Below, piece after piece: positions 43,453-52,280 of a stretch of 64,000 bases of DNA. Below the pieces are notes generated by a model. That model worked only from the letters and a program-made list of their open reading frames with translations. It ran no database searches and had not been told where the DNA came from. The stretch is from assembly GCA_024638265.1 (NCBI GenBank), contig JAHEKQ010000001.1:124001-188000 (forward strand), in the 5' to 3' direction. Positions within the stretch are counted from its first letter, which is position 1, and every line of letters begins with the position of its first letter. A program made the position numbers and the translations under genes. Origin of the DNA: Flammeovirgaceae bacterium. GTDB taxonomy: Bacteria; Bacteroidota; Bacteroidia; Cytophagales; Cyclobacteriaceae.

Positions 43453-43540
43453 AGTGGGTGCAATTTACCAAAGAGCTTCGTTTGATTCTATGACCTTGGT
43501 CATGTGGTGAAGAAGGAAGAGCAATGGGGGCAATGGTTGA

Positions 43541-43620
43541 GTGGTGGAGTGGTTGAGTAGTTGAGTGGTGGAGTGGTTGAGTAGTTGAGTGGTGGAGTGG
43601 TTGAGTGGTTGAGTGGTTGA
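43541..43620. repeat. 24-bp tandem repeat built from 8-mers
   Basis: The 24-bp unit consists of three 8-mers, GTGGTGGA, GTGGTTGA and GTAGTTGA. It occurs exactly at 43541-43564 and 43565-43588, and with one change at 43589-43612, followed by a lone GTGGTTGA at 43613-43620. It is preceded by a diverged CAATGGTTGA and followed by GTTAGTGGGTTGGTCGGTTGG. This lies in the longest gene-free stretch of the window (43453-43748), between the start of the thioredoxin-like lipoprotein gene and the DoxX-like gene. A small hairpin TGCCTCTGGCA (about 43674-43684) lies nearer the second gene. Nothing else in the stretch is interpretable. Confidence 0.9.
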
Positions 43621-43748
43621 GAGAGTTAGTGGGTTGGTCGGTTGGAAAATGGTCTGTAGTCTGTTGAGCTTGACTGCCTCTGGCAGGTCTTTGTGGTAAA
43701 ATACCTCATGAATGATTTAATTATATTTAACTCTCAACCTCTATCATT

Positions 43749-44132
43749 ATGAAACTCTTCAAACAAATCCTTCTTTACCTTATCTCCGCCAACCTGGCAT
43801 ATCTTTACATCCAGCATGGTTGGATGAAATTTGATCCCGAGGGGTTCTGGTCCACTGCTTTTATTGAAAGATGGGGCTACGGAAAGTATTTTATGTATTT
43901 CATCGGAGTGCTCGAATTTGGAGGGGGCATTGCCCTTTTGATTCCACGAGCCTGGAGATACGGTGCAGCAGTACTTGCTATCGTAATGCTTGGAGCCCTG
44001 GCTACCAGGCTTATTTTCGGTACCAGTATTGATGACGTGATCTATATTGCAGGAAATATGGTCCTACTACTATATATATCTATCGTGAGGGGAATTGGGA
44101 AGGATTTTGGTTTAGACCCTACCTCCTCCTAA
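43749..44132 (+). CDS. DoxX-family membrane protein
   Basis: The 127-residue protein has four hydrophobic segments and matches the DoxX pattern: ILLYLISANLAYLYIQHGWMKFDPEGFW at the start, YFMYFIGVLEFGGGIALLIPRAWRYGAAVLAIVMLGALATRL in the middle and NMVLLLYISIVRG near the end. The function of this branch is unknown. The start ATG at 43749 is preceded by an AT-rich leader. Its 3' end overlaps the convergent M28 peptidase gene by 14 bp. Confidence 0.82.
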   Translation: MKLFKQILLYLISANLAYLYIQHGWMKFDPEGFWSTAFIERWGYGKYFMYFIGVLEFGGGIALLIPRAWRYGAAVLAIVMLGALATRLIFGTSIDDVIYIAGNMVLLLYISIVRGIGKDFGLDPTSS

Positions 44133-45471
44133 GCGTCCCCCCCGGAAATACTACCACACTTTCATTACCATCGTCACTGACGGAAGCTACGCCAAACAGG
44201 TAATTATCGATTACCATTCCCTTCAGTGTGAACTCGGTGACATCACCGACATAACGGCTTTGCTGCCATTGAGGGGCGGTGGTTTCACGCCAGTAAATTT
44301 TGTATCCCATCACATGATCATCTTCTGCCTCGTCCCATGACAACGTAGTGGACGGGCGTACGGCTCCCCCGATCCTTACATTCTGAGGTTCCCGGGGTGC
44401 CCAGGCAAGGCCCGCCAGAGTGATCGCATTTACCCCGGTAAGCTTTGCGGCATAGTCGAAGTTTACTCCTTCAATCACGTCCCCGTACTTGATGCCATCT
44501 TCCGTCCGCAAATCCTGATGCTGCCGAACATAGTTTTCGTGAGTTTCCATGATTCTCACTCCGGCAAAACCCTCGTCATTGAAGGGACGGTGATGCCCAC
44601 CGCGCCCGAAGCGGTCGAGCCGATAGATCATAATCGCATCGAGATTGGTGAAATACCGGGAGGTCATGGCATCCACGTATCGGGCAAGCTGCCGTGATAC
44701 TCCGTCAATTTCGCCACCGGTAGTCCTCCGCCTGGCTCTTTCGCGTTCGGTTTCGGTAACCGGAGTCGGCTCGGAGAAAACCCGGAAGGTATTGTTTTCG
44801 ATTACCCCATCCACTCCTTCGATGTTTCCGATCATATCATTGTTGAGAATCCCTATTACTTCCCAGCCCTTTTCCTTCATGTCTTTTGCCAGGAACTTGC
44901 CACCAAAAAGGCCTTGCTCCTCACCGGAAAGACCCACATACATAACGGAGGAGGCAAATTTGAACTTCGAAAGTACCCTTGCCGCTTCCATGGTGCCCGC
45001 CATCCCGCTAGCATTGTCGTTGGCACCAGGAGAATCATCTTCCGCATTCATCACATTGCTGATCCGGGAGTCAATATCTCCTGACATGATGATGTATCGA
45101 TCGGGGTATTGGGTGCCCCGCTGAATAGCCACCACATTCACAATCTCCACATCTTCCTTGATCCGGGTATTGGGATCCCCTTCCACTGTATTTCTATGGA
45201 ATGACACTTCCAAGCAGCCACCGCAGTCGGCCGATATCCTGTCGAATTCACTCTTGATCCATCGTCGTGCAGCCCCTATCCCCCGGGTCTCCGAAACGGT
45301 ATCCGAAAGTGTATGCCTGGTTCCGAAGATTACCAATTTGCGAATGTCCTTTTCAATACGTTCTGCTTCAACCGCTTCAATGATCCCGTAATGCCGGGGA
45401 TCCGTTTGTGGGGGTTGAGCAAAAGACAGTGCGCTCGCGAACAGTAACAAAAGTGTGAGTGACTTTCCCAT
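44119..45471 (-). CDS. Exported M28-family peptidase with C-terminal fibronectin III-like domain
   Basis: From the ATG at 45469-45471 the product has 450 residues with a signal peptide (ending ALSFAQ); a TTG two codons upstream is less likely. M28 metal-site segments are SGDIDSR, DDSPGANDNASGMAGTME, LSGEEQGLFGGK, ILNNDMIGN and METHENYV. The first ligand position, normally His (GxHxD), is Asp here (GDIDS), which may alter metal binding, though it may be normal for this subgroup. Residues about 355-450 form an FnIII-like domain (PREPQNVRIGGAVRPSTTLSWDEAEDDHVMGYKIYWRE). It likely trims peptides outside the cytoplasm. It ends in RRR rather than a T9SS sorting domain. Confidence 0.88.
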   Translation of the reverse strand: MGKSLTLLLLFASALSFAQPPQTDPRHYGIIEAVEAERIEKDIRKLVIFGTRHTLSDTVSETRGIGAARRWIKSEFDRISADCGGCLEVSFHRNTVEGDPNTRIKEDVEIVNVVAIQRGTQYPDRYIIMSGDIDSRISNVMNAEDDSPGANDNASGMAGTMEAARVLSKFKFASSVMYVGLSGEEQGLFGGKFLAKDMKEKGWEVIGILNNDMIGNIEGVDGVIENNTFRVFSEPTPVTETERERARRRTTGGEIDGVSRQLARYVDAMTSRYFTNLDAIMIYRLDRFGRGGHHRPFNDEGFAGVRIMETHENYVRQHQDLRTEDGIKYGDVIEGVNFDYAAKLTGVNAITLAGLAWAPREPQNVRIGGAVRPSTTLSWDEAEDDHVMGYKIYWRETTAPQWQQSRYVGDVTEFTLKGMVIDNYLFGVASVSDDGNESVVVFPGGTLRRR

Positions 45472-45532
45472 TTCCAATAGTTTTAATCCACGAAATAATA
45501 GCTAAAATAAGGCCTTTACCAGTGGTATTTTA

Positions 45533-47056
45533 TCAGCGGTCAGATAGTAGTGACATCAGATCATCAATGTAGTCCCGGTTGTTCGACAGCCTTGGCACTT
45601 TGTTTTGTCCGCCCAGCTTTCCCCGCTTTTTCATCCATTGGTAGAAAGTGCCCTCGGGGGCCACATGCACCTCGGGAGGGAGGAGGGCAATGTCCTTGTG
45701 CCGCTTAGCATCGTAATCCGAGTTGATCTCCCGAAGGGCTTCATCAAGAATGATTCTGAACCGCTCCACACTGTCGGGCATGGATTTAAACTCAATCACC
45801 CACTCATGACCTCCCCGTTTCCCATTTTCAATGTAAATGGGTGCCGCGGTGAAGTTGTCAATCAGTGCCCCGGTGGCCGAACATGCCCTGGAAACCGCTT
45901 TTTCTGCGTTCTCAATAATGACCTCCTCTCCAAAGGCATTGATAAAATGTTTGGTCCTCCCTGATATGGTAATTCGGTAAGGGTCAGTCGATTGGAATTT
46001 AACCGTATCACCGATCTTGTATCTCCACAACCCCGCATTAGTGGAAATAACCATTGCATAGTTGACATCTTTCTCCACCTCATGGAGCGGTATGGCGTGA
46101 GGTTGTTCCTTCTCCCATTCTGACATAGGGATAAATTCGTAAAAAATACCGTAGTCCAGCATCAACAGTAAATCGTGATTATCCGTCTGGTCCTGCAACC
46201 CGAAAAAGCCCTCGGAGGCATTGTAGGTCTCCATGTAGTTCATATTCGGTGTGGGAATGAGCTCCTTGAACAGTTCACGGTAAGGACCGAATGCCACGGC
46301 CCCATGAAAAAAGGCCTCCAGGTTGGGCCATACTTCCAGGATATTCTTTACTCCCGCCCGCTCGACAATTTTCTGTAAAAGAAAAATCGTCCATGTGGGT
46401 ACCCCAGACAGGTTCGTAACATTAACCTTTGTTGTGGCCTTGGCCATTTCCTCAATCTTCTCTTCCCAATTGTCCATCAGCGCCACTTCAAGACTGGGAG
46501 TGCGAATGATCTGTGCCCAAACGGGCAGGTTCTGCATGATCACAGCCGAGACATCCCCATAGTATGAGCTCGCCGACGGATCGAATTCATTGATCTGGTG
46601 CGATCCACCAATGGCAAGACCCCGGCCTTCGAAGAGTTTAGTCTCCGGGTAATTATTGACGTAAATGGAAAGCATGTCCTTGCCCCCCTTGAAATGGCAA
46701 TCCTCCAGGGCTTCATTGGTCATGGGGATAAACTTGGACCGCGCCCCGGTGGTTCCGGAAGATTTTGCAAACCACTTCACCTCTGTGGGCCATAATATCT
46801 GCTGCTCCCCGCGCATGAGGCGCTCGATGTAGGGGTACATCTCTTCATAGGAGTGAATGGGCACCCTTTCCCTGAAGGTGTTGTAATCTTTTATGGTCTT
46901 GAAATCGTATTTCTTGCCAAACTCGGAGGAGGAGCCCATTTTGATCAACTGATCAAATACTTCCGACTGAACATCATGGGGGTATTTCAGGAACAGCTCA
47001 ATCTGGTGAATGCGCTTCCTGAGGGCCCATGATAATATGGAATTGATAATCTTCAA
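45533..47056 (-). CDS. GH3-family acyl-acid-amido synthetase-like protein
   Basis: The 507-residue protein matches the bacterial branch of the GH3 adenylate-forming family: the ATP motif WFAKSSGTTGARSKFIPMT (near 92-110), GVPTWTIFLLQKIVERAG, NYMETYNASEGFFGLQD (near 288-304), the adenylate-binding LWRYKIGDTVKF (near 345-356) and the C-terminal GRTKHFINAFGEEVIIENAE. Plant GH3 enzymes join amino acids to jasmonate or auxin; bacterial substrates are mostly unknown. There is no signal peptide. It lies 41 bp after lptB on the same strand, with no functional link apparent. Confidence 0.88.
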   Translation of the reverse strand: MKIINSILSWALRKRIHQIELFLKYPHDVQSEVFDQLIKMGSSSEFGKKYDFKTIKDYNTFRERVPIHSYEEMYPYIERLMRGEQQILWPTEVKWFAKSSGTTGARSKFIPMTNEALEDCHFKGGKDMLSIYVNNYPETKLFEGRGLAIGGSHQINEFDPSASSYYGDVSAVIMQNLPVWAQIIRTPSLEVALMDNWEEKIEEMAKATTKVNVTNLSGVPTWTIFLLQKIVERAGVKNILEVWPNLEAFFHGAVAFGPYRELFKELIPTPNMNYMETYNASEGFFGLQDQTDNHDLLLMLDYGIFYEFIPMSEWEKEQPHAIPLHEVEKDVNYAMVISTNAGLWRYKIGDTVKFQSTDPYRITISGRTKHFINAFGEEVIIENAEKAVSRACSATGALIDNFTAAPIYIENGKRGGHEWVIEFKSMPDSVERFRIILDEALREINSDYDAKRHKDIALLPPEVHVAPEGTFYQWMKKRGKLGGQNKVPRLSNNRDYIDDLMSLLSDR

Positions 47057-47097
47057 GCCTACAAAAATATAATAAAAGCGCGGAACTCAGGTCAATG

Positions 47098-47841
47098 TTA
47101 CAAATCCTCGCGAAGTTTTCTTCTCAGCTCAAAGTGCTGACCGAGGTATACTTTTCTGACCAATGGATCTTCTGCGAGTTCTTCGGCAGTACCTGATTTA
47201 AGCAGTTTGCCTTCGAACATAAGGTAAGCACGATCGGTGATCGAAAGCGTTTCATTAACGTTATGATCGGTGATGAGGATGCCGATATCCTTTTTCACCA
47301 GGCGAGCCACTATGGACTGGATTTCTTCAACGGCAATGGGATCCACCCCGGCAAAGGGTTCGTCGAGTAGAACAAAATGAGGATTTACAGCAAGCGCCCT
47401 GGCAATCTCCGTTCTTCGCCTTTCTCCTCCTGAAAGGACAATCCCCATATTTTTTCTCACATGAGTCAGGCTGAATTCCTCTAATAATTCTTCGGTGGTT
47501 TCTTTCTGTTCCTTCTTGGAAAGATTGCGCATTTCAAGCACTGCCTGGATATTTTCTTCTACCGTAAGCTTCCTGAATACGGATGGTTCCTGTGCCAGGT
47601 AGCCAATACCCTTTTTGGCGCGTCGGAACATAGGCAAGTCCGTGATTTCCTGGTCATCCAGAAATATATTTCCCTGGTTGGGTTTAATCAGTCCCACAAT
47701 CATATAAAAGGAGGTGGTTTTACCGGCACCATTGGGGCCGAGCAGACCTACGATCTCTCCCTGGTTCACTTCGATGGAAACATCATCCACCACCTTGCGC
47801 TTCTTATATACCTTTACCAGGTTTTCTGCCCTCAATTGCAT
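47098..47841 (-). CDS. lptB: LPS export ABC transporter ATP-binding protein LptB
   Basis: This 247-residue ABC ATPase has Walker [11 protein letters not shown] (near 35), Q-loop [18 protein letters not shown], signature LSGGERRR (near 138), Walker [15 protein letters not shown] (near 155) and the H-loop TDHN. The [18 protein letters not shown] stretch and the short C-terminus are typical of LptB rather than of branched-chain amino-acid ATPases. It powers LPS extraction from the inner membrane with LptF/G. Its ATG overlaps the end of recJ by 10 bp, so it is probably translated together with recJ. Confidence 0.93.
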   Translation of the reverse strand: MQLRAENLVKVYKKRKVVDDVSIEVNQGEIVGLLGPNGAGKTTSFYMIVGLIKPNQGNIFLDDQEITDLPMFRRAKKGIGYLAQEPSVFRKLTVEENIQAVLEMRNLSKKEQKETTEELLEEFSLTHVRKNMGIVLSGGERRRTEIARALAVNPHFVLLDEPFAGVDPIAVEEIQSIVARLVKKDIGILITDHNVNETLSITDRAYLMFEGKLLKSGTAEELAEDPLVRKVYLGQHFELRRKLREDL

Positions 47842-49529
47842 TGTATATCCTTTATTCTCAGTTGAATGGTGGTCTCACCCCTATAGTAATTCTTTTCCAC
47901 ACAATAAGCCATCCTGAATGTGTCACGCCCATTGATCTTGTCGGCATAATCTGCCATACCAAACCCTATAGCCTCGAATGTCTTCATGGCCCCCTTTTGT
48001 CCAGCTACAAATTTTATGTGTTTTTCCTTAAGTACATCCACCTTTCTTAAAAAATACACGTGATCCGAATAAAACACCGGGGCCTCATTTCCCGGTCCGA
48101 AGGGTTCCATTTGCTCAATCACATTCACAAAATTCATGCTGATTTTATCAAATGACAGACTGGTCGAAATAAACACTGGTGGTTTCAGTAATTCTTCCTC
48201 AATCGTTGAGGCCACGACCTGCTCAAACCGGTCAGTGAATTCTTGAAGCCTTTCGGGGTTCAGGGTTAAACCGGCGGCATAATCGTGGCCCCCGAACTTG
48301 GTTAACAGGTCACTGCATTGATTGATGGCATCATAAATGTTATACCCGGGAACTGACCGTGCAGACCCTGTAATATTTCCATTGGACCGGGTAAGCACAA
48401 TCGTGGGCTTGTGAAAATGTTCAATGCATCGAGAGGCTACAATCCCCAATACCCCCAAGTGCCAATCTTCCTTGAAAACCACACTGCTTTTCCGATCAGG
48501 CCAGGACCTGATTATTTCAAGCGCTTCCTTGGTGATACTGGTATCGAATGTCCTTCTCCTTGTATTATTCTCATTTACCTCTTCTGCAATTTTCCTCGCT
48601 GCGGGCAGATCAGGCGCCAGCAATAAATCTACTGCACCACGTGCGTGGGCCATTCTTCCCGCCGCATTTATCCTTGGAGCCAATCCGAACACAACGCCTG
48701 TAACGTCCAATTTGCCCTGGCTACTCAGGTCTATTAGTGCTTTCAGGCCCGGTAACGGATCGGTGTTCAATGCCTTCAGGCCATAGTAACACAATATCCT
48801 GTTCTCTCCGGTGATCGGTACTATATCAGCTGAAATGCTCACCGCAACAAGGTCCAGCCTTTTAAAAAGTATTGACTGTTCAAGGTCTCGCTTTTTAAAT
48901 AAACCCTGCATCAATTTGAATCCTACCCCGCAACCGCTGAGCTCCTTATAAGGGTAATTGCAATCTTCTCTTTTTGGGTCGAGTACTGCGACCGCATCGG
49001 GAAGTTCCGAGCCTGTGGTATGATGGTCACATATTATGAAGTCAATTCCCTTTTGCTTAGCCTTACTGACCAGTTTTCCCGCCTTTATTCCACAATCCAG
49101 GCTTATAATTAATGTCACATCATTTTCTTCCGCCCAAAGGATTCCCTGTTCTGAAATCCCATATCCTTCATCCGACCGGTCATTGATATAATAACTCAAG
49201 CGCTCCACTTTATCCCTGAGGATTCCCATGACCAGGGCCACTGATGTAGTTCCGTCCACATCGTAATCTCCATAGATCAGGATATGTTCCTTGTTCTCAA
49301 TTGCCTTGTTGAGACGATCAACCGCCTCTTCCATATCCTTCATCAGGAAAGGGTCGTGTAAACGTGAAATATCGGGGCGGAAAAAATTCCTTGCACTCTC
49401 AAAGTCTGAAATGCCTCTTTGAATGAGTACGGATGCTATTGCCGGACTGATATTGAGTTTGCTGGAGAGAGCGTCCACCTCACTCTCTTTTGGTTGTTCC
49501 CCGATGATCCAGCGTTTTTCCATAGGCAT
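47832..49529 (-). CDS. recJ: Single-stranded-DNA-specific exonuclease RecJ
   Basis: The 565-residue protein has the DHH-family motifs: [21 protein letters not shown] (motif I, near 79-99), SLDCGIKAG (motif II), [12 protein letters not shown] (motif III, near 155) and a later [24 protein letters not shown]. The DHHA1-type nucleic-acid domain follows ([45 protein letters not shown]), then an OB-like C-terminus. It degrades 5'-ended single strands in recombination and mismatch repair. Starts are possible at residues 1 and 3 (49529 or 49523). The first base upstream of the ATG is the last of a T-run ending the preceding terminator. Confidence 0.95.
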   Translation of the reverse strand: MPMEKRWIIGEQPKESEVDALSSKLNISPAIASVLIQRGISDFESARNFFRPDISRLHDPFLMKDMEEAVDRLNKAIENKEHILIYGDYDVDGTTSVALVMGILRDKVERLSYYINDRSDEGYGISEQGILWAEENDVTLIISLDCGIKAGKLVSKAKQKGIDFIICDHHTTGSELPDAVAVLDPKREDCNYPYKELSGCGVGFKLMQGLFKKRDLEQSILFKRLDLVAVSISADIVPITGENRILCYYGLKALNTDPLPGLKALIDLSSQGKLDVTGVVFGLAPRINAAGRMAHARGAVDLLLAPDLPAARKIAEEVNENNTRRRTFDTSITKEALEIIRSWPDRKSSVVFKEDWHLGVLGIVASRCIEHFHKPTIVLTRSNGNITGSARSVPGYNIYDAINQCSDLLTKFGGHDYAAGLTLNPERLQEFTDRFEQVVASTIEEELLKPPVFISTSLSFDKISMNFVNVIEQMEPFGPGNEAPVFYSDHVYFLRKVDVLKEKHIKFVAGQKGAMKTFEAIGFGMADYADKINGRDTFRMAYCVEKNYYRGETTIQLRIKDIQCN

Positions 49530-49563
49530 AAAAAAGAAGCAGCAACTGATGTTACTGCTTCTT
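49530..49563 (-). terminator. Rho-independent terminator after the SPOR-like gene, abutting recJ
   Basis: On the minus strand a 13-bp stem (one mismatch; 49534-49546 with 49551-49563) closes a 4-nt loop, followed by six T residues (49530-49535). The stem is AAGAAGCAGTAAC paired with GTTGCTGCTTCTT. It lies 22 bp after the coiled-coil/SPOR-like gene and directly precedes the recJ start codon at 49529. Confidence 0.85.
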
Positions 49564-49585
49564 CAAATGTAGGTAATTTTATTTT

Positions 49586-50227
49586 TTAGTCGTTCTGAAT
49601 AACTCCTTCGAGAACTTCTTTGATGTCTACCCTTGTACCGTCTTTGTAAGGAACAATCCAGGCATCTTTTACACCCATTTCACGAAGATACTTCTTAAAG
49701 GTGTCGGCCTCCCAGTAATCCCTGAATTGTCCGATGGTAAATTTCTGGGTTCCATCTTCATCAGTTTCACCGGCAAAATTCTCGTGGTTATCAAAGTACT
49801 TTGAGAGATCCTTATTCCTGAACGCACCAATTTGAACACGGAATACAACACCGTCTACCATTTTGGTTCCGGATTCCATACCGGCGGGTTCTTGTGTTTG
49901 TTTGGCTTGCATTTCTGCAACCTTTGCCCTCTCCGCCTGCAGGTCTGATCGGAATTTCTGGATGCTCGCCTGTAGTTCAGAAATAGTCGCGTCTTTATCG
50001 GCTACCCTGGACTCAAGGTTTTGAACCTCGGTTTTCAATTGGCTTACTTCTGCATTCAGCGAGCCATTGTCGTCCACCAACTGCTTTAGGGCAGCGGGAT
50101 TCTTCTTGTATTGTTTTGCCTTATTTTTCCACTCCTTTTTCTCTGCTTTATCTAATTGCGCATAGCTGGTGTTCGCAGCCAGGAGAAAAGCTGCCAGCAA
50201 AAAATAGAGAACATTTAGTTTTTTCAT
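49586..50227 (-). CDS. Exported coiled-coil protein with SPOR-like C-terminal domain
   Basis: The 213-residue protein has a signal peptide (MKKLNVLYFLLAAFLLAANTSYAQ), then a charged helix and a coiled coil (about 53-108, DNGSLNAEVSQLKTEVQNLESRVADKD...AKVAEMQAKQ), and a compact C-terminal domain (about 122-205) with VFRVQIGAFRNKDLSKYF, FTIGQFRDYWEADTFKKYLREMGVKDAWIVPY that resembles a SPOR domain. Database names such as ezrin/radixin/moesin family reflect the coiled coil only. A peptidoglycan-binding envelope role is inferred. It is followed by a strong terminator, so it is probably monocistronic. Confidence 0.8.
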   Translation of the reverse strand: MKKLNVLYFLLAAFLLAANTSYAQLDKAEKKEWKNKAKQYKKNPAALKQLVDDNGSLNAEVSQLKTEVQNLESRVADKDATISELQASIQKFRSDLQAERAKVAEMQAKQTQEPAGMESGTKMVDGVVFRVQIGAFRNKDLSKYFDNHENFAGETDEDGTQKFTIGQFRDYWEADTFKKYLREMGVKDAWIVPYKDGTRVDIKEVLEGVIQND

Positions 50228-50295
50228 GTCAGGTTAAAATGGTTTCATAATAAAAGTAACAAAATTTGTTGAAAACAGTAGAATCTACCTAAAAC

Positions 50296-51696
50296 TTAGC
50301 CTTTCATACTGCCGGTCATCTCTTCAGGCCGAACCCACTCATCAAATTCCTCGGGGGTCAGATAGCCAAGGTTTACCGCCTCTTCTTTGAGCGTCGTACC
50401 ATTGGCATGAGCTGTTTTGGCGATCTTGGCGGCTTTCTCATATCCAATTTTGGTATTCAGGGCCGTCACGAGCATCAGGGAATTATTTACCAGTTCTTTA
50501 ATCCTCTTCTCATTGGCTTCGATTCCAACGGCACAATTGTCGTTGAAGGATACACAGGCATCCCCGATTAATTGAGCAGACTGCAGACAGTTGTAAGCCA
50601 TCACCGGCTTGAAAACATTCAATTCGTAGTGGCCCTGGGTGCCCCCGACTGTTACAGCAACATCATTGCCCATGACCTGGGCACAAACCATGGTCATCGC
50701 CTCACATTGCGTGGGGTTCACTTTTCCGGGCATAATCGAAGACCCGGGTTCATTAGCGGGAATGATAATTTCCCCGATTCCCGACCTGGGCCCGCTCGAT
50801 AACATCCGGATGTCGTTGGCGATCTTATTCAATGAAACTGCCAATTGCTTAAGGGCGCCATGGGTTTCCACAAATGCATCATGCGCCGCCAGCGCTTCGA
50901 ATTTGTTACTTGCACTCGTAAAAGGTAGTCCGGTAAAGTCGGCTATTTTTTCTGCCACAAGCTCTGCATAGCCTTCCGGCGTATTGATCCCGGTACCTAC
51001 CGCGGTGCCACCCAGGGCCAACTCAGACAAGTGATCCAGGGTATTCCCGAGAGCCTTCAATCCATGGTCGAGTTGTGAAACATAACCCGAAAATTCCTGC
51101 CCAAGTGTAAGCGGTGTTGCATCCATAAGGTGCGTACGGCCGATTTTGACAACATCCATGAATTGGGACGACTTTGACCTAAGGGTATCCCTGAGCTTTT
51201 CAACTCCCGGAATAGTCACCTCCACCACTTTCTTATAAAGGGCAATGTGCATCCCGGTTGGAAAAGTATCATTGGAGCTTTGCGATTTGTTCACATCGTC
51301 ATTGGGATGGATGACCTTCTCATCATCCTCCAGGCTTCCGCCATTTATCACATGAGCGCGGTTTGCGACGACTTCATTGACGTTCATATTTGATTGTGTG
51401 CCACTTCCGGTTTGCCAGATAACCAATGGAAACTGCTCATCATGTTCCCCGGCCAAAATCTCGTCACAAACTTTCGAAATAAGGTCCCTCTTTTCCTCAC
51501 TCAATACTCCCAGCTGGCAGTTGGTGTGTGCCGCTGCTTTTTTCAGGTAGGCAAAGCCGTATACAATCTCCAGTGGCATGCTGGCAGCAGGGCCAATTTT
51601 AAAATTATTCCGGGAGCGTTCAGTCTGCGCCCCCCAGTATTTGTCAGCGGGCACTTGTACCTCGCCTATGGTGTCTTTTTCAATGCGATAGCTCAT
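50296..51696 (-). CDS. fumC: Class II fumarate hydratase
   Basis: The 466-residue enzyme interconverts fumarate and malate in the TCA cycle. Segments typical of class II fumarases are [49 protein letters not shown] (near 100-118), [22 protein letters not shown] (His near 187) and the signature [16 protein letters not shown] (near 317-332). Length is normal. The start ATG lies at 51694-51696; upstream is a low-complexity inverted repeat region. A gap of 68 bp separates it from the downstream SPOR-like gene. Confidence 0.96.
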   Translation of the reverse strand: MSYRIEKDTIGEVQVPADKYWGAQTERSRNNFKIGPAASMPLEIVYGFAYLKKAAAHTNCQLGVLSEEKRDLISKVCDEILAGEHDEQFPLVIWQTGSGTQSNMNVNEVVANRAHVINGGSLEDDEKVIHPNDDVNKSQSSNDTFPTGMHIALYKKVVEVTIPGVEKLRDTLRSKSSQFMDVVKIGRTHLMDATPLTLGQEFSGYVSQLDHGLKALGNTLDHLSELALGGTAVGTGINTPEGYAELVAEKIADFTGLPFTSASNKFEALAAHDAFVETHGALKQLAVSLNKIANDIRMLSSGPRSGIGEIIIPANEPGSSIMPGKVNPTQCEAMTMVCAQVMGNDVAVTVGGTQGHYELNVFKPVMAYNCLQSAQLIGDACVSFNDNCAVGIEANEKRIKELVNNSLMLVTALNTKIGYEKAAKIAKTAHANGTTLKEEAVNLGYLTPEEFDEWVRPEEMTGSMKG

Positions 51697-51723
51697 TGCT
51701 CTGTGATTTTGGGTAAAGTTAGT

Positions 51724-51793
51724 TCAAGGGAGACAAGGAGACAAGGGGACGAGGGGATGGACGCCTTGTTACCTCGTCTCCCCGTCTCCTCGT
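51724..51793. repeat. GA-rich low-complexity inverted repeat
   Basis: A purine-rich half (51730-51759, GAGACAAGGAGACAAGGGGA and continuing) is followed after a short spacer by a pyrimidine-rich half (51772-51793, CCTCGTCTCCCCGTCTCCTC). GGGGACGAGG at 51745-51754 pairs with CCTCGTCTCC at 51772-51781 at 9 of 10 positions. The halves are each built from (GAGACAAG)-like words. It lies in the 210-bp divergent gap between fumC and the first LiaF-like gene. No T-run follows. Confidence 0.6.
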
Positions 51794-51906
51794 AACCTAA
51801 AAAACCCCGTCGTTGACCGATACTCATCCGTCACTGACCGATAGACTATGCCCCGGAGGTCACAGGAGCCGTACATTTGAATAGACATTACAACTAATCT
51901 AAAATT

Positions 51907-52278
51907 ATGGCAGCTTCAGACAGAAAATCCGTATTAGCAGTAATCCTGATCGTGGTCGGGTCCATACTGCTACTGGATAAGCTTAACTTCTTCTTTATCC
52001 CCTGGTACTTCTTTACCTGGCAATTTCTATTGATAGGAATCGGTTTCCTCATCATTATAACCCAGGAAAAGTGGGAAGGGGGATTAGTGTTAATTACTAT
52101 CGGTACAGCATTTCTGTTACCAAGAATATTCGATATCAGTATGCGGGATGTATTCAATTATTGGCCGGTTATCCTCATACTCATTGGTGTGGTGACGTTA
52201 GTCCGACACCTTGATGGAGATAGCAATCGGCGGCAAATTAACGGTTCTAATACCGGTGAAACCAAAAAAGACTCATAA
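51907..52278 (+). CDS. LiaF transmembrane-domain (DUF5668-like) protein, short form
   Basis: The 123-residue protein has three or four hydrophobic segments with the LiaF-TM pattern: KSVLAVILIVVGSILLLDKLNFF (7-29), FLLIGIGFLIIITQEKWEGGLVLITIGTAFLLPRIFD and NYWPVILILIGVVTLVRHLDGD. The FGG-rich C-terminal domain of LiaF is absent. It is a tandem paralogue of the next gene, which begins two bases after its stop. In Firmicutes LiaF restrains a LiaS kinase that responds to envelope stress; a similar role here is inferred from the kinase two genes downstream. Confidence 0.8.
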   Translation: MAASDRKSVLAVILIVVGSILLLDKLNFFFIPWYFFTWQFLLIGIGFLIIITQEKWEGGLVLITIGTAFLLPRIFDISMRDVFNYWPVILILIGVVTLVRHLDGDSNRRQINGSNTGETKKDS

Positions 52279-52280
52279 TC

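Noticed and set aside
43541-43620. Regular repeats that could be read as a CRISPR array
   Set aside because: The units are directly adjacent with no unique spacers, are 8/24 bp long, and no cas gene is nearby.
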